A stretch of DNA of 8,597 nt from an uncultured Candidatus Saccharibacteria bacterium (GCA_938036915.1 CALHVV010000012.1:1-8597); one strand, 5' to 3'; counted from the stretch's first letter, positions 1-6,368 are shown. The notes: generated by a model from the letters alone, not told the origin. Made by a program: numbers and translations.

Positions 1-464
1 AGGCCGCTCACTTGCTGAGCGCTCGTCTTCATGAAGTTGGCAATGTCTTTGGTAGAGATCTCGCCATGGCGTTTGTTGTCGGTGTAGCCATGCTTGGGTA
101 CGCGTGGGACGTAGACGTTGTAGCCCTGGTTGTAGAATTCATCTGCCAGCTTTTGGTAAACATTGCTGCAGCCACTGATGCCGTGAATCATGAGGACGGC
201 CTTTGCAGCACGCTTGCCATGAGTCTTCGTGTAAGTGCGGCACTCTGGGCGAATGCTGCTGTCGCTCTCTTCTTGCTTGATTTGCTGGTCGATGCTGCTC
301 ATCGCCTCGTTGTAGTTCTTGCGGCTAATGTTGGCTGAGCGTAAATCGCTACTGGCGGCCGCTTGGCTTGGCGCTAGGAACGTTGTTGCCGCTACAAGCC
401 CTGTCACACTCAACAGGCCAGCAACAACCCAACTCTTTAGGCTGATATAGTCTGGTTTTATCAT
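1..464 (-). CDS. Secreted alpha/beta-hydrolase (lipase/esterase-like), N-terminal part, cut by window start
   Basis: The open frame runs from an ATG at 464 to the window edge: 154 complete codons and no stop. AGGAGG at 471-476, six bases before the ATG, fixes the start. Residues 1-37 form a classic signal peptide: Lys3 and Lys10, a hydrophobic core at about 12-31, and an Ala-rich end (QAAA then SS) suited to signal peptidase I. The mature part has a Ser/Lys/Gln-rich linker and then an alpha/beta-hydrolase start: strand AVLMIHG followed by HGISG at 94-98, the usual oxyanion-hole position, and later a strand with YNVYVPRVPKHG (115-126). Cys75 and Cys99 could form a disulfide outside the cell. 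The nucleophile elbow (GxSxG), acid and His would lie beyond the edge, so the substrate cannot be called. Family assignment rests on the fold pattern only; an exported esterase, lipase or acyl hydrolase are all possible. Confidence 0.75.
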   Translation of the reverse strand, partial: MIKPDYISLKSWVVAGLLSVTGLVAATTFLAPSQAAASSDLRSANISRKNYNEAMSSIDQQIKQEESDSSIRPECRTYTKTHGKRAAKAVLMIHGISGCSNVYQKLADEFYNQGYNVYVPRVPKHGYTDNKRHGEISTKDIANFMKTSAQQVSG

Positions 465-488
465 GTCAGTCCTCCTTTAGTACTCTCC

Positions 489-517
489 AGTATGCCGGAT
501 TGTTGCGTCAATTGCAA
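489..517 (-). promoter_or_regulatory. Candidate promoter of the secreted hydrolase
   Basis: On the minus strand there is TTGCAA (512-517), a 17-base spacer, then CATACT (489-494). The -10 ends 24 bases before the ATG at 464, which would leave a short leader containing only the AGGAGG site. The TTGCAA plus TATACT-like pair recurs before the ThrE-like gene at 6193-6220, which supports the assignment. The match to consensus is only partial, and no transcript evidence is available. Confidence 0.35.
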
Positions 518-550
518 ACACTGGTTATATATCTTGAAGCGAGCTTATAC

Positions 551-632
551 TGTTATAGTGAGAGACTCACAGGGGTCATATTGATGTAAAAACCACAATA
601 AAACCGCATTATTATACAAATGCGGTTTTTTG
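551..632 (+). ncRNA. Possible short plus-strand transcript ending in the 600-632 hairpin
   Basis: The plus strand has TATACT at 546-551 and, overlapping it, an extended -10 pattern TGtTATAGT at 551-559. Around the expected start lies a small perfect hairpin (GTGAG, loop AGA, CTCAC; 558-570), and the stretch ends in the strong hairpin and T-run at 600-632. No plus-strand coding frame with a ribosome-binding site lies between. A small RNA of about 65-75 nt would fit. No good -35 is visible, and the hairpin can equally serve only the minus-strand gene, so this is a weak call. Confidence 0.2.
600..632. terminator. Intrinsic terminator, bidirectional in form
   Basis: An 11-bp perfect stem pairs 600-610 (AAAACCGCATT) with 619-629 (AATGCGGTTTT) around an 8-base loop. 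A T-run follows on the plus strand (625-631), and T-rich sequence follows on the minus strand. It lies about 20 bases past the stop of the minus-strand gene at 654-1403, so its clearest role is ending that transcript before the secreted-hydrolase gene. No plus-strand gene needs it unless the small transcript proposed at 551-632 is real. Confidence 0.8.
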
Positions 633-653
633 GTATAGCACTGGTAGCGAGTA

Positions 654-1403
654 TTAGTCGTGATTAAACTCAAGCCGCTTCAGCCGCTCATACTCATCGA
701 ATTGATAGCTGACACGGATACTTGTGCCGGTATCATCGGTAACACGGGCGTGGTGGACGCCATTATCATCGTCGTTCATCTCGATGCTCCAGCCTGGCAT
801 CAGCTCCACAAAACCCTCCAGCGACCATGCAATGTCATCCACCTGTTGCAAATAGCGTGGCAGGCGTGAGTAGAAGTAGTCGAGTGTGATGGGAGGTACA
901 GGCTCAGAGATGTTCTCAAGCAAAAGCACTACACGGCGACCACCACGAATCGGTGAGCTGTAATAGTAATACTCCGTACCAAAGATAGTGATGGCAGCAA
1001 AGCCGATATCGTGCGCGACACTGGCGATCACAAGCTGCTGGTCTATGTCAGACGGGAAGGTATATTCAACTTCTGGACTAACAAGATCATTCTCTTTGTG
1101 CTCTAAGCCATACTCGCGTACCTTGTGGGCAAGCTCGACCGCTTTGCCAAACTGTGCAAGCTCGTCTGCGTAGCCCCACATGAGGGTTGGTGGCTCGACG
1201 GCGATGGATGCAAGTAGGTGCGCCTTGGCTGTTACTTTGCCTGTGTCTGATACCATGGCGAAGTGTTGCTTGTTGAGATCGACCTCATAGCGAGAAGAGT
1301 CGTATGACCCAACCTTGTCTTGAAACATCGTGTCCATTAATTCTTGACGGAGCGCGCTATAAATACAGTTACGCTGGCCCATTCGTCGAATACCGGTATG
1401 CAT
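654..1403 (-). CDS. DUF6882-like hypothetical protein
   Basis: This encodes 249 residues. The start at 1403 is supported by GGAGG at 1409-1413, five bases upstream. There is no signal peptide or membrane segment, so it should be cytoplasmic. The centre resembles the DUF6882 pattern: a short strand LLASIAVE, then a Trp/aromatic motif LMWGYAD (74-80, compare the family's typical WxWGWAN), then a long helix (81-102). Next come mixed strands and helices, including Tyr145-148 (four tyrosines) and RGGRRVVLLLEN at 153-164. The last 70 residues (SLEGFVELMPG and after) look like a second small alpha/beta domain with an acidic stretch, NDDDN at 210-214, and a charged end rich in Glu, Arg and Lys. Function is unknown. 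The family assignment comes from motif memory and is tentative. The gene is divergent from the EXLDI gene and ends at the 600-632 terminator, so it is probably monocistronic. Confidence 0.8.
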   Translation of the reverse strand: MHTGIRRMGQRNCIYSALRQELMDTMFQDKVGSYDSSRYEVDLNKQHFAMVSDTGKVTAKAHLLASIAVEPPTLMWGYADELAQFGKAVELAHKVREYGLEHKENDLVSPEVEYTFPSDIDQQLVIASVAHDIGFAAITIFGTEYYYYSSPIRGGRRVVLLLENISEPVPPITLDYFYSRLPRYLQQVDDIAWSLEGFVELMPGWSIEMNDDDNGVHHARVTDDTGTSIRVSYQFDEYERLKRLEFNHD

Positions 1404-1439
1404 ATAAACCTCCAGATTATGTTCTTGTATGCCTGTGTA

Positions 1440-1448
1440 ATTGTAGCA
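1440..1448 (-). promoter_or_regulatory. Candidate extended -10 promoter of the DUF6882-like gene
   Basis: The minus strand reads TGC then TACAAT (1445 down to 1440), a TGnTAnnnT extended -10. It ends 36 bases before the ATG at 1403, leaving room for the GGAGG site. There is no strong -35. The same TGCTACA core occurs 22 bases further upstream. Confidence 0.4.
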
Positions 1449-1472
1449 TAAGCAGGCGAATAATGTAGCATA
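1442..1472. repeat. 9-bp direct repeat spaced 22 bp in the divergent promoter region
   Basis: TGTAGCATA occurs at 1442-1450 and again at 1464-1472 on the plus strand, with start-to-start spacing of 22 bp, about two helical turns. One copy covers the extended -10 of the minus-strand gene and the other covers its -35 region. It could be a pair of regulator sites on one DNA face, or a duplicated -10 giving two nearby start points (minus strand TGCTACAAT and TGCTACATT). Chance cannot be excluded. Confidence 0.35.
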
Positions 1473-1537
1473 TTCTGGATAGTATCGCTATTTTATGTCA
1501 ATATAACAGAGGTAACGTACTGCACTCTCGAATAACC

Positions 1538-1567
1538 TTGACAATACCAATAGAAGATAGATACTAT
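1538..1567 (+). promoter_or_regulatory. Promoter of the EXLDI gene
   Basis: A perfect TTGACA -35 sits at 1538-1543. The -10 is either GATACT (1560-1565, spacer 16) or TACTAT (1562-1567, spacer 18). Transcription should start near 1572-1576, inside the palindrome at 1567-1588, leaving a leader of about 25-30 bases before the ATG at 1601. Confidence 0.55.
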
Positions 1568-1588
1568 ATATGTATAACTATACATATA
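1567..1588. promoter_or_regulatory. Perfect palindrome (10-2-10) between promoter and ribosome-binding site: candidate operator
   Basis: TATATGTATA (1567-1576), two spacer bases AC, and TATACATATA (1579-1588) form a perfect inverted repeat of 22 bp. It overlaps the -10/start region and touches the AAGGAGG Shine-Dalgarno sequence, which begins at 1588. A dimeric regulator bound here would block RNA polymerase. The natural candidate is the ribbon-helix-helix-like N-terminus of the protein encoded immediately downstream, acting as an autorepressor. Alternatively, the transcribed right part could shape ribosome access. The low-complexity A/T content raises the chance of coincidence. Confidence 0.5.
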
Positions 1589-1600
1589 AGGAGGAGTATG

Positions 1601-2101
1601 ATGGCTAACAAAACAATCTATTTTTCACATAGCGACGAACGCTATATTGAAGGGACTTTATCTGGTCTTAGTATGAGTCTATCTGCAGCACTGATGGCGG
1701 GCTATCGTTTGTTAGTTGAGCGGCAGCGAGCAACACACGATGGCTTTCATGAAGTACAGCTGCGCGTTGGCAAGGATGGCGTGTATCAGCATAAGATTTT
1801 TATGGGTCGTAAAATATACAGGACAATAGCAAAGGACAAAGCAGCTCTTTGCGAACAGCGAGTATATCTTACGCAAAAGGGCCGTTATGTGTACTATGAG
1901 CGCAATGACGCCGACTGGAACTATTGGCCTACAGGCACGCAGCGTAGCACGCAGGCCAACGATAATCCAGCGACAGTCAAACAATGGGGGCGAATGGAGG
2001 TTGTTGATACGATCGATGAGCTCGCGGCGTATATCCCAGAGCGCGCTGTGCAAAATTTGCAACAGAGCCTGGAGCAGCCAGTAGAGCATTTGGATATTTG
2101 A
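1601..2101 (+). CDS. EXLDI family protein
   Basis: This encodes 166 residues from the ATG at 1601, chosen over the ATG at 1598 because AGGAGG (1589-1594) then has a six-base spacing; upstream in-frame codons run back into the promoter. The protein ends E162-H-L-D-I166, exactly the C-terminal E-x-L-D-I signature that names this family, and its length fits the usual 150-170. The start, MANKTIYFS, followed by helices at about 10-20 and 26-40 (SLSAALMAGYRLLVE), resembles a ribbon-helix-helix DNA-binding module. The GFHEVQLRVG strand, the RVYLTQKGRYVYYER beta-hairpin, a DWNYW aromatic patch (105-109) and EVVDTIDELAAYIP (133-146) match the family layout. The biochemical role of the family is not established; DNA binding is inferred from the N-terminus. 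The family is best known to me from Actinobacteria, so host-to-epibiont transfer is conceivable if this is a Saccharibacterium. No clear terminator follows. Confidence 0.85.
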   Translation: MANKTIYFSHSDERYIEGTLSGLSMSLSAALMAGYRLLVERQRATHDGFHEVQLRVGKDGVYQHKIFMGRKIYRTIAKDKAALCEQRVYLTQKGRYVYYERNDADWNYWPTGTQRSTQANDNPATVKQWGRMEVVDTIDELAAYIPERAVQNLQQSLEQPVEHLDI

Positions 2102-2197
2102 GAGATAAGACGGTAGATAGTTTCGCATCTTTTATATGGAGCAGTGTTAGTATACGACGAAAGAGAATACGGTTTGTAGCGCAGCTTTACCTCGAGA

Positions 2198-2206
2198 TGA
2201 TATACT
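2198..2206 (+). promoter_or_regulatory. pheT: Extended -10 promoter giving a near-leaderless pheT mRNA
   Basis: TGaTATACT (TG at 2198-2199, TATACT at 2201-2206) is a near-consensus extended -10. It ends only ten bases before the pheT ATG at 2217, so transcription should start within a few bases of the start codon. No purine-rich ribosome-binding site lies between 2207 and 2216. An overlapping TATAAC (2206-2211) could be an alternative -10 and would place the start inside the coding sequence. No good -35 is visible. Confidence 0.5.
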
Positions 2207-2216
2207 ATAACCCAGT

Positions 2217-4790
2217 ATGAAAGTCAGCCTCAATGTTATAAAACAACTTATTAACTTTGAATTGCCGCCGGTGGACGAGCTAGTGCAGCGTATTAATCAG
2301 CAGCTTGGTAGTGTGGAGCAGGTCGAGAACCTGGCCGAGCGTTACCGCGGTGCGCGCGTGGTGCGGGTGGTGGAGTGTGCCAAGCACCCCAATGCCGACC
2401 GCCTGAGCGTGACCAAAATTGATGACGGTATGGCAGTGCCGAATGTGCCGCGCGATGAAAACGGCCTGGTGCAGGTGGTGTGTGGTGCGCCCAATGTGCA
2501 GGCTGGTATGTGGGCCGTATGGCTGCCGCCTGCAAGCACGGTGCCAGCTAGCATCCTCGAGGGCGAGCCCTTTACGCTTGATGCGCGCAAGCTCCGCGGG
2601 TTTCTTAGCCAGGGTATGCTAGCTGCGGCTGATGAGCTGGCAATTGGTACCGACCACGAGGGGATCGTGGCGCTAACGCCACGCGACCTGCCAGCCGGTA
2701 AGACGCTGCAACCAGGGGCTGACTTTGCCGCGCTGTTTGGCCTGGATGACTATGTGCTTGATATCGAGAACAAGATGTTTACCCACCGGCCAGATTGCTT
2801 TGGCCAGCTGGGCGTAGCGCGCGAGATTGCTGGCATCCTTCATCAACCATTTACGAGCCCGGCGTGGTATAACCTAGAACAGGTATTTGGCGATGGCGAT
2901 AGTGTGCCGCTCGCGGTTTCGAACGATATCCCGCAGCTTGTGCCACGCTTTATGGCGGTGGCAATCCGCGATGTGCAGGTAGCGCCCAGCCCATTTTGGC
3001 TGCAGTGCCAACTGGTGGCGATGGGGGCAAAGCCGATTAATAACATTGTGGATGCGACGAATTATGTGATGCTCATGACGGCTCAGCCAACCCATGCCTA
3101 TGATTACGATACACTCCGCGGCGGGCAGCTTGGCGCGCGTATGGCGCGGCAGGGCGAAACGCTGGCGCTACTGAACGGTAAGACAATTGAGCTGACACCA
3201 GATGATATTGTAATTGCCGACGGGCAAGGCCCGGTGGCCTTAGGTGGCATCATGGGCGGCAGCCGCACTGAGGTATCGGCCACGACCACCACGATTGTGC
3301 TGGAGTGCGCTACCTTCGATATGTACGCAGTGCGCAAAATGGCCATGCGCCACGGCGTGTTTACTGATGCGCTGGCCCGCTTTAACAAAGGCCAGTCACC
3401 CCTGCAGAATGCGGCTGTGCTGAACCGGCTGATTGGTATGGTAGGCGGCGAGCAGGCCAGCCCAGTAGCGGACATCAAGCCGTTTGCGAGTGGGGCGGCT
3501 GGCATGCTTGATGAGTATTTTGCAGGGAAGTACGAGCCCGCAACCATCAATATAACCAGTCGATTTATTAATCAGCGGCTTGGTTCTCACCTTACTGAAA
3601 ACGATATCTGTACTTTACTCAATAACGTTGAAATCCACAGCCATGGCCCAGAGAACGAGCTTGGCTATATCTGCCTGCAGGTGCCTTTCTGGCGGACAGA
3701 CCTGGAAACTAAAGAGGATATCGTTGAGGAAATTGGCCGGCTGCATGGCTTTGATACTGTGCCGCGCCAGCTGCCCATGCGTCGTATTCAGCCAGCGCGC
3801 AAGAACCCCCGCCGTGAGCTGAGGCGCGTTGTGCGCGAGGCACTGGCCAAGGCGGGTGCCAACGAAGTGCTGAGCTATAGCTTTGTGCACGAGCGTGTGC
3901 TCAAGGGTGCAGGCCAAGACCCAGCCCAGGCCTTCCGTCTCTCGAACGCCCTCAGCCCAGACCTCCAGTACTACCGCCTGAGTGTGCTGCCGAGTTTGCT
4001 GGATAAAGTTCATGCCAATATCAAAGCAGGACACAACGAATTTATGTTGTTCGAAATCGGCAAGGGCCACACCAAAGCACGGATCGGTGAGGACGGCTTG
4101 CCAGCCGAGCAATCACTGGTTGATCTTGTATATAGCAGCAAAAAGCCTCAGGCTGGCGCCGCCTTTTACCACGTGCGGGCAGTGCTGGACCAGCTGGCGC
4201 GTGATAGCGGCCTGACTCTCGTGTATACGCCAGTCACGGCAGCTCAAGATGATCCAGTGTATGCGCCTTTTGACATCAATCGCTCGGCTCATATCTGGGT
4301 AGAAGGTAGCGAAGCGGCTGGTCAGCCCGAGCGGCAGCTTATTGGTGTGCTTGGTGAGCTGCGCCCAGCAGTAGTGAAGCATTTCAAGCTCCCTGAGTAT
4401 ACTGCAGCGGCGTCACTTCGCCTTGGTGCGATGGAGCAGGTGTGGCGCGATACAGCGGTACACTACCAGCCAATGAGTCGCTACCCTACCACCGCGCGCG
4501 ATATCTCAATCCAAACAAGTACAGAGGTTACCTATGATGAACTCATGCAAGCAGTCTCGAGCGCTATGACTCGAGCCAGCGAAACACACCCAGATGTGAC
4601 GATCCGCGATCTCACGCCGCTGAGTATTTACAAAGCGACCCCTGATGCATTACATCAAACCACGACATTTCGCCTAACGCTATCGAGTAGCAAGGCAACG
4701 CTGAGTGCCGAGCGTGTCCGTTCGATTATCCGGACAGTGTTTGCGCCCGAGCAGCATGTGCTGTTTCAGGGCGTGGACTTTGGCGAATGA
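2217..4790 (+). CDS. pheT: Phenylalanine--tRNA ligase beta subunit
   Basis: This encodes 857 residues, the beta subunit of the cytoplasmic (alpha-beta)2 enzyme that charges tRNA-Phe. Domains in order: the N-terminal B1 piece; an EMAP-II/OB tRNA-binding fold at about 40-160 (CAKHPNADRLSV, VVCGAPNV); the B3/B4 editing domain at about 185-395, with RPDCFGQLGVAREIAGI, INNIVDATNY, QPTHAYD and ALGGIMGG; B5 at about 440-520, ending in WRTDLETKEDIVEEIGRLHG; the B6/B7 pseudo-catalytic fold at about 530-745; and the C-terminal FDX-ACB anticodon-binding domain at about 755-857 (SRYPTTARDISI). His293, Gly347/348, Glu363 and Ala385 sit where known editing-pocket residues are expected, so Tyr-tRNA-Phe proofreading is probably intact. 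The usual RFERGVDP element reads RFNKGQSP (388-395). It is about 60 residues longer than the typical 800. pheS is not next to it. The end overlaps the convergent ThrE-like gene by 25 bp. Confidence 0.97.
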   Translation: MKVSLNVIKQLINFELPPVDELVQRINQQLGSVEQVENLAERYRGARVVRVVECAKHPNADRLSVTKIDDGMAVPNVPRDENGLVQVVCGAPNVQAGMWAVWLPPASTVPASILEGEPFTLDARKLRGFLSQGMLAAADELAIGTDHEGIVALTPRDLPAGKTLQPGADFAALFGLDDYVLDIENKMFTHRPDCFGQLGVAREIAGILHQPFTSPAWYNLEQVFGDGDSVPLAVSNDIPQLVPRFMAVAIRDVQVAPSPFWLQCQLVAMGAKPINNIVDATNYVMLMTAQPTHAYDYDTLRGGQLGARMARQGETLALLNGKTIELTPDDIVIADGQGPVALGGIMGGSRTEVSATTTTIVLECATFDMYAVRKMAMRHGVFTDALARFNKGQSPLQNAAVLNRLIGMVGGEQASPVADIKPFASGAAGMLDEYFAGKYEPATINITSRFINQRLGSHLTENDICTLLNNVEIHSHGPENELGYICLQVPFWRTDLETKEDIVEEIGRLHGFDTVPRQLPMRRIQPARKNPRRELRRVVREALAKAGANEVLSYSFVHERVLKGAGQDPAQAFRLSNALSPDLQYYRLSVLPSLLDKVHANIKAGHNEFMLFEIGKGHTKARIGEDGLPAEQSLVDLVYSSKKPQAGAAFYHVRAVLDQLARDSGLTLVYTPVTAAQDDPVYAPFDINRSAHIWVEGSEAAGQPERQLIGVLGELRPAVVKHFKLPEYTAAASLRLGAMEQVWRDTAVHYQPMSRYPTTARDISIQTSTEVTYDELMQAVSSAMTRASETHPDVTIRDLTPLSIYKATPDALHQTTTFRLTLSSSKATLSAERVRSIIRTVFAPEQHVLFQGVDFGE

Positions 4791-6184
4791 GGTTGATGCA
4801 AGCGACGCTGTGGTAGGCGATTGCGCAGACGGAGGAAACTCCGCCGCGTGGGCCGACCAATCAGTACGCCAAATGACGCACCGGCCGCAATGGCAATAGC
4901 GATGAGGACAGCACGCACTAGCAGACCTGCCTCGCTTGAGCCAGTCGTCACGACGCCCATGAGCCCATTGTAGAGCGTGACACCTGGCACGAGTGGAACA
5001 ATTCCGGCATTGACGATGGCAAGGCTAGGCATATGCCACAAACGGGAAGCGGTTGTCGCAATAAAGCCAATCACTAAACCCGCTGCCGCACTGGCCGCAA
5101 TAGCAGACATGCTCCAGCTAGTAATGGCGAGGTATATATCGTAGCCAAGCATGCCAGTTGCACCAGCTAGGATAATGCCAATTGGCTGAGTATGGTTGCC
5201 GAGGGCAAAGGTGGCAGCAATAGCAGCTGCTCCGATGTACTGGTACATCGTGCCGGTCAGCTGCAACTGATCGGGCGTGGCAACAAATTCAATCCCAAAG
5301 CGTCGCGCTGTATACAGGCCAATCATCACACCGATCACCACGCCCATTGTCATCATCGCCACTTTGAGTAGTCGACCCGTTGCCGTCACGTAATATTCGT
5401 CGATTGCATCCTGGAAGGCGCCAACGATCATCATCCCCGCCACCAAGAGCACGATGCCGCTCACGGTGATGATGGTTGGGTTAATGATGCCAAGAACATC
5501 GAGATAATGGTTGGTGGCAAGCCACGTGATGATGGTTGCAACCAATGTAATAACGCTTGCCGCGATGATTTGAGTAAAGAACACAGGAAGAGCAATGTGA
5601 TTTAAGCGGCCTAGCAGCCACATAATTGCCACACCCATCACAAAGGTAGCAAAAATCACTGGCAATGACGCCGTATAGAGTAAGGCCGAGCCAGCGCTGA
5701 GCCCGCCGCCTGCCAGATAAATCACCCAAGGTGGATAGCGTCGTGGCTTGGCAAGGATGGCATCGAGCTCGCGCTCGGCAGCATCGAGGGTGAGCGCTCC
5801 CTCGGCAATAGTAGCGGCTAGGGTCTGGAGGCATTGCATATGTTGGTAGTTGATCTCGCGCGGTGGGATGGTGCGTAGGAGTGTCAGTGGTTCGTAATCG
5901 TTACCTCGATCTTGCGATAAAATAAGCTGCGACGAAATAACGTCGATATGTACTTTGCGGGTACAGTAGGTGTCCGTAATACTGAGCGCCATATGAACGA
6001 CATTTTGGGCTGGTGTGCCCATTGAAATGAGCTGGTCGGCAATGCTCATCGCCAGGCGCAGGGCGCGCATATTGGGCGTGAGGGCACCATCAAGTTTCTC
6101 GACTGACGTTGGCTGCAAGGTGGCAGTACCGCCAATAGCCAGGCGGGCAAGCAGAGGTGAAAATAAGGTGTGGAGACGGTTCAT
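4766..6184 (-). CDS. ThrE-family threonine/serine exporter-like membrane protein
   Basis: This encodes 472 residues in one chain with both ThrE halves. A soluble N-terminal part (about 30-148, LALR-type helices beginning TPNMRALRLAMSIADQLI) corresponds to the DUF1212 start. It is followed by about ten hydrophobic segments at roughly 153-172, 174-192, 199-222, 235-256, 272-292, 313-328, 334-352, 358-378, 386-408 and 421-444. The second half carries the characteristic late motif GIVPLVPGVTLYNGLMG (394-410). The family exports L-threonine and L-serine by proton exchange in Corynebacterium; substrate here is inferred from family only. The tail (447-472) is Arg-rich and its codons overlap the 3' end of pheT. 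The ATG at 6184 has no ribosome-binding site, and a TATACT box ends eight bases before it, so the mRNA is probably leaderless. Loss of an N-terminal signal sequence is not implied, because the family starts in the cytoplasm. Confidence 0.9.
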   Translation of the reverse strand: MNRLHTLFSPLLARLAIGGTATLQPTSVEKLDGALTPNMRALRLAMSIADQLISMGTPAQNVVHMALSITDTYCTRKVHIDVISSQLILSQDRGNDYEPLTLLRTIPPREINYQHMQCLQTLAATIAEGALTLDAAERELDAILAKPRRYPPWVIYLAGGGLSAGSALLYTASLPVIFATFVMGVAIMWLLGRLNHIALPVFFTQIIAASVITLVATIITWLATNHYLDVLGIINPTIITVSGIVLLVAGMMIVGAFQDAIDEYYVTATGRLLKVAMMTMGVVIGVMIGLYTARRFGIEFVATPDQLQLTGTMYQYIGAAAIAATFALGNHTQPIGIILAGATGMLGYDIYLAITSWSMSAIAASAAAGLVIGFIATTASRLWHMPSLAIVNAGIVPLVPGVTLYNGLMGVVTTGSSEAGLLVRAVLIAIAIAAGASFGVLIGRPTRRSFLRLRNRLPQRRLHQPHSPKSTP

Positions 6185-6192
6185 CGCTTTTT

Positions 6193-6220
6193 AGTATACT
6201 GAGAAAAATCGCCATTGCAA
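6193..6220 (-). promoter_or_regulatory. Promoter of the ThrE-like gene, predicted leaderless
   Basis: The minus strand has TTGCAA (6215-6220), a 16-base spacer and TATACT (6193-6198). Only eight bases (6185-6192) separate the -10 from the ATG at 6184, which puts the expected start point at or next to the A of the start codon. The leader therefore cannot hold a Shine-Dalgarno sequence. The -35/-10 pair resembles the one before the hydrolase gene at 489-517. Confidence 0.55.
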
Positions 6221-6368
6221 GAGGTGTGTCGGCTGATGATTGTTCGCGTGGTGTTTCTGCGCAGCACAAGGTGATAGTGAGTAATAGTTTTAGCAAAATA
6301 GTTACAGTGCAAGCTAACCAGGATTTATCGATGTGACCTCTGTTATCTAGCAGTCATACTGGCAAGTG

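Noticed and set aside
12..338. Plus-strand open frame of 108 codons
   Set aside because: It is antisense to the secreted hydrolase, whose frame has a signal peptide, ribosome-binding site and HGxxG motif; the plus frame has no ribosome-binding site or family pattern.
1538..1600. N-terminal extension of the EXLDI protein from a TTG at 1538
   Set aside because: That TTG is part of the TTGACA -35, and the extension would cover the -10 and palindrome; a strong Shine-Dalgarno sequence precedes the ATG at 1601.
2102..2150. Terminator after the EXLDI gene
   Set aside because: Only 4-bp stems (for example AGAT with ATCT) can be formed before the short T-run; too weak to call.
4715..4736. Hairpin TGTCCG/CGGACA as a pheT terminator
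   Set aside because: It lies inside pheT about 50 bases before the stop, has a 10-base loop and no T-run; probably chance or coding constraint.
6090..6296. Minus-strand 68-codon frame with a hydrophobic start, overlapping the ThrE-like start
   Set aside because: It covers the ThrE-like promoter and the first 95 bases of that gene in another frame, has no ribosome-binding site and no recognisable pattern.
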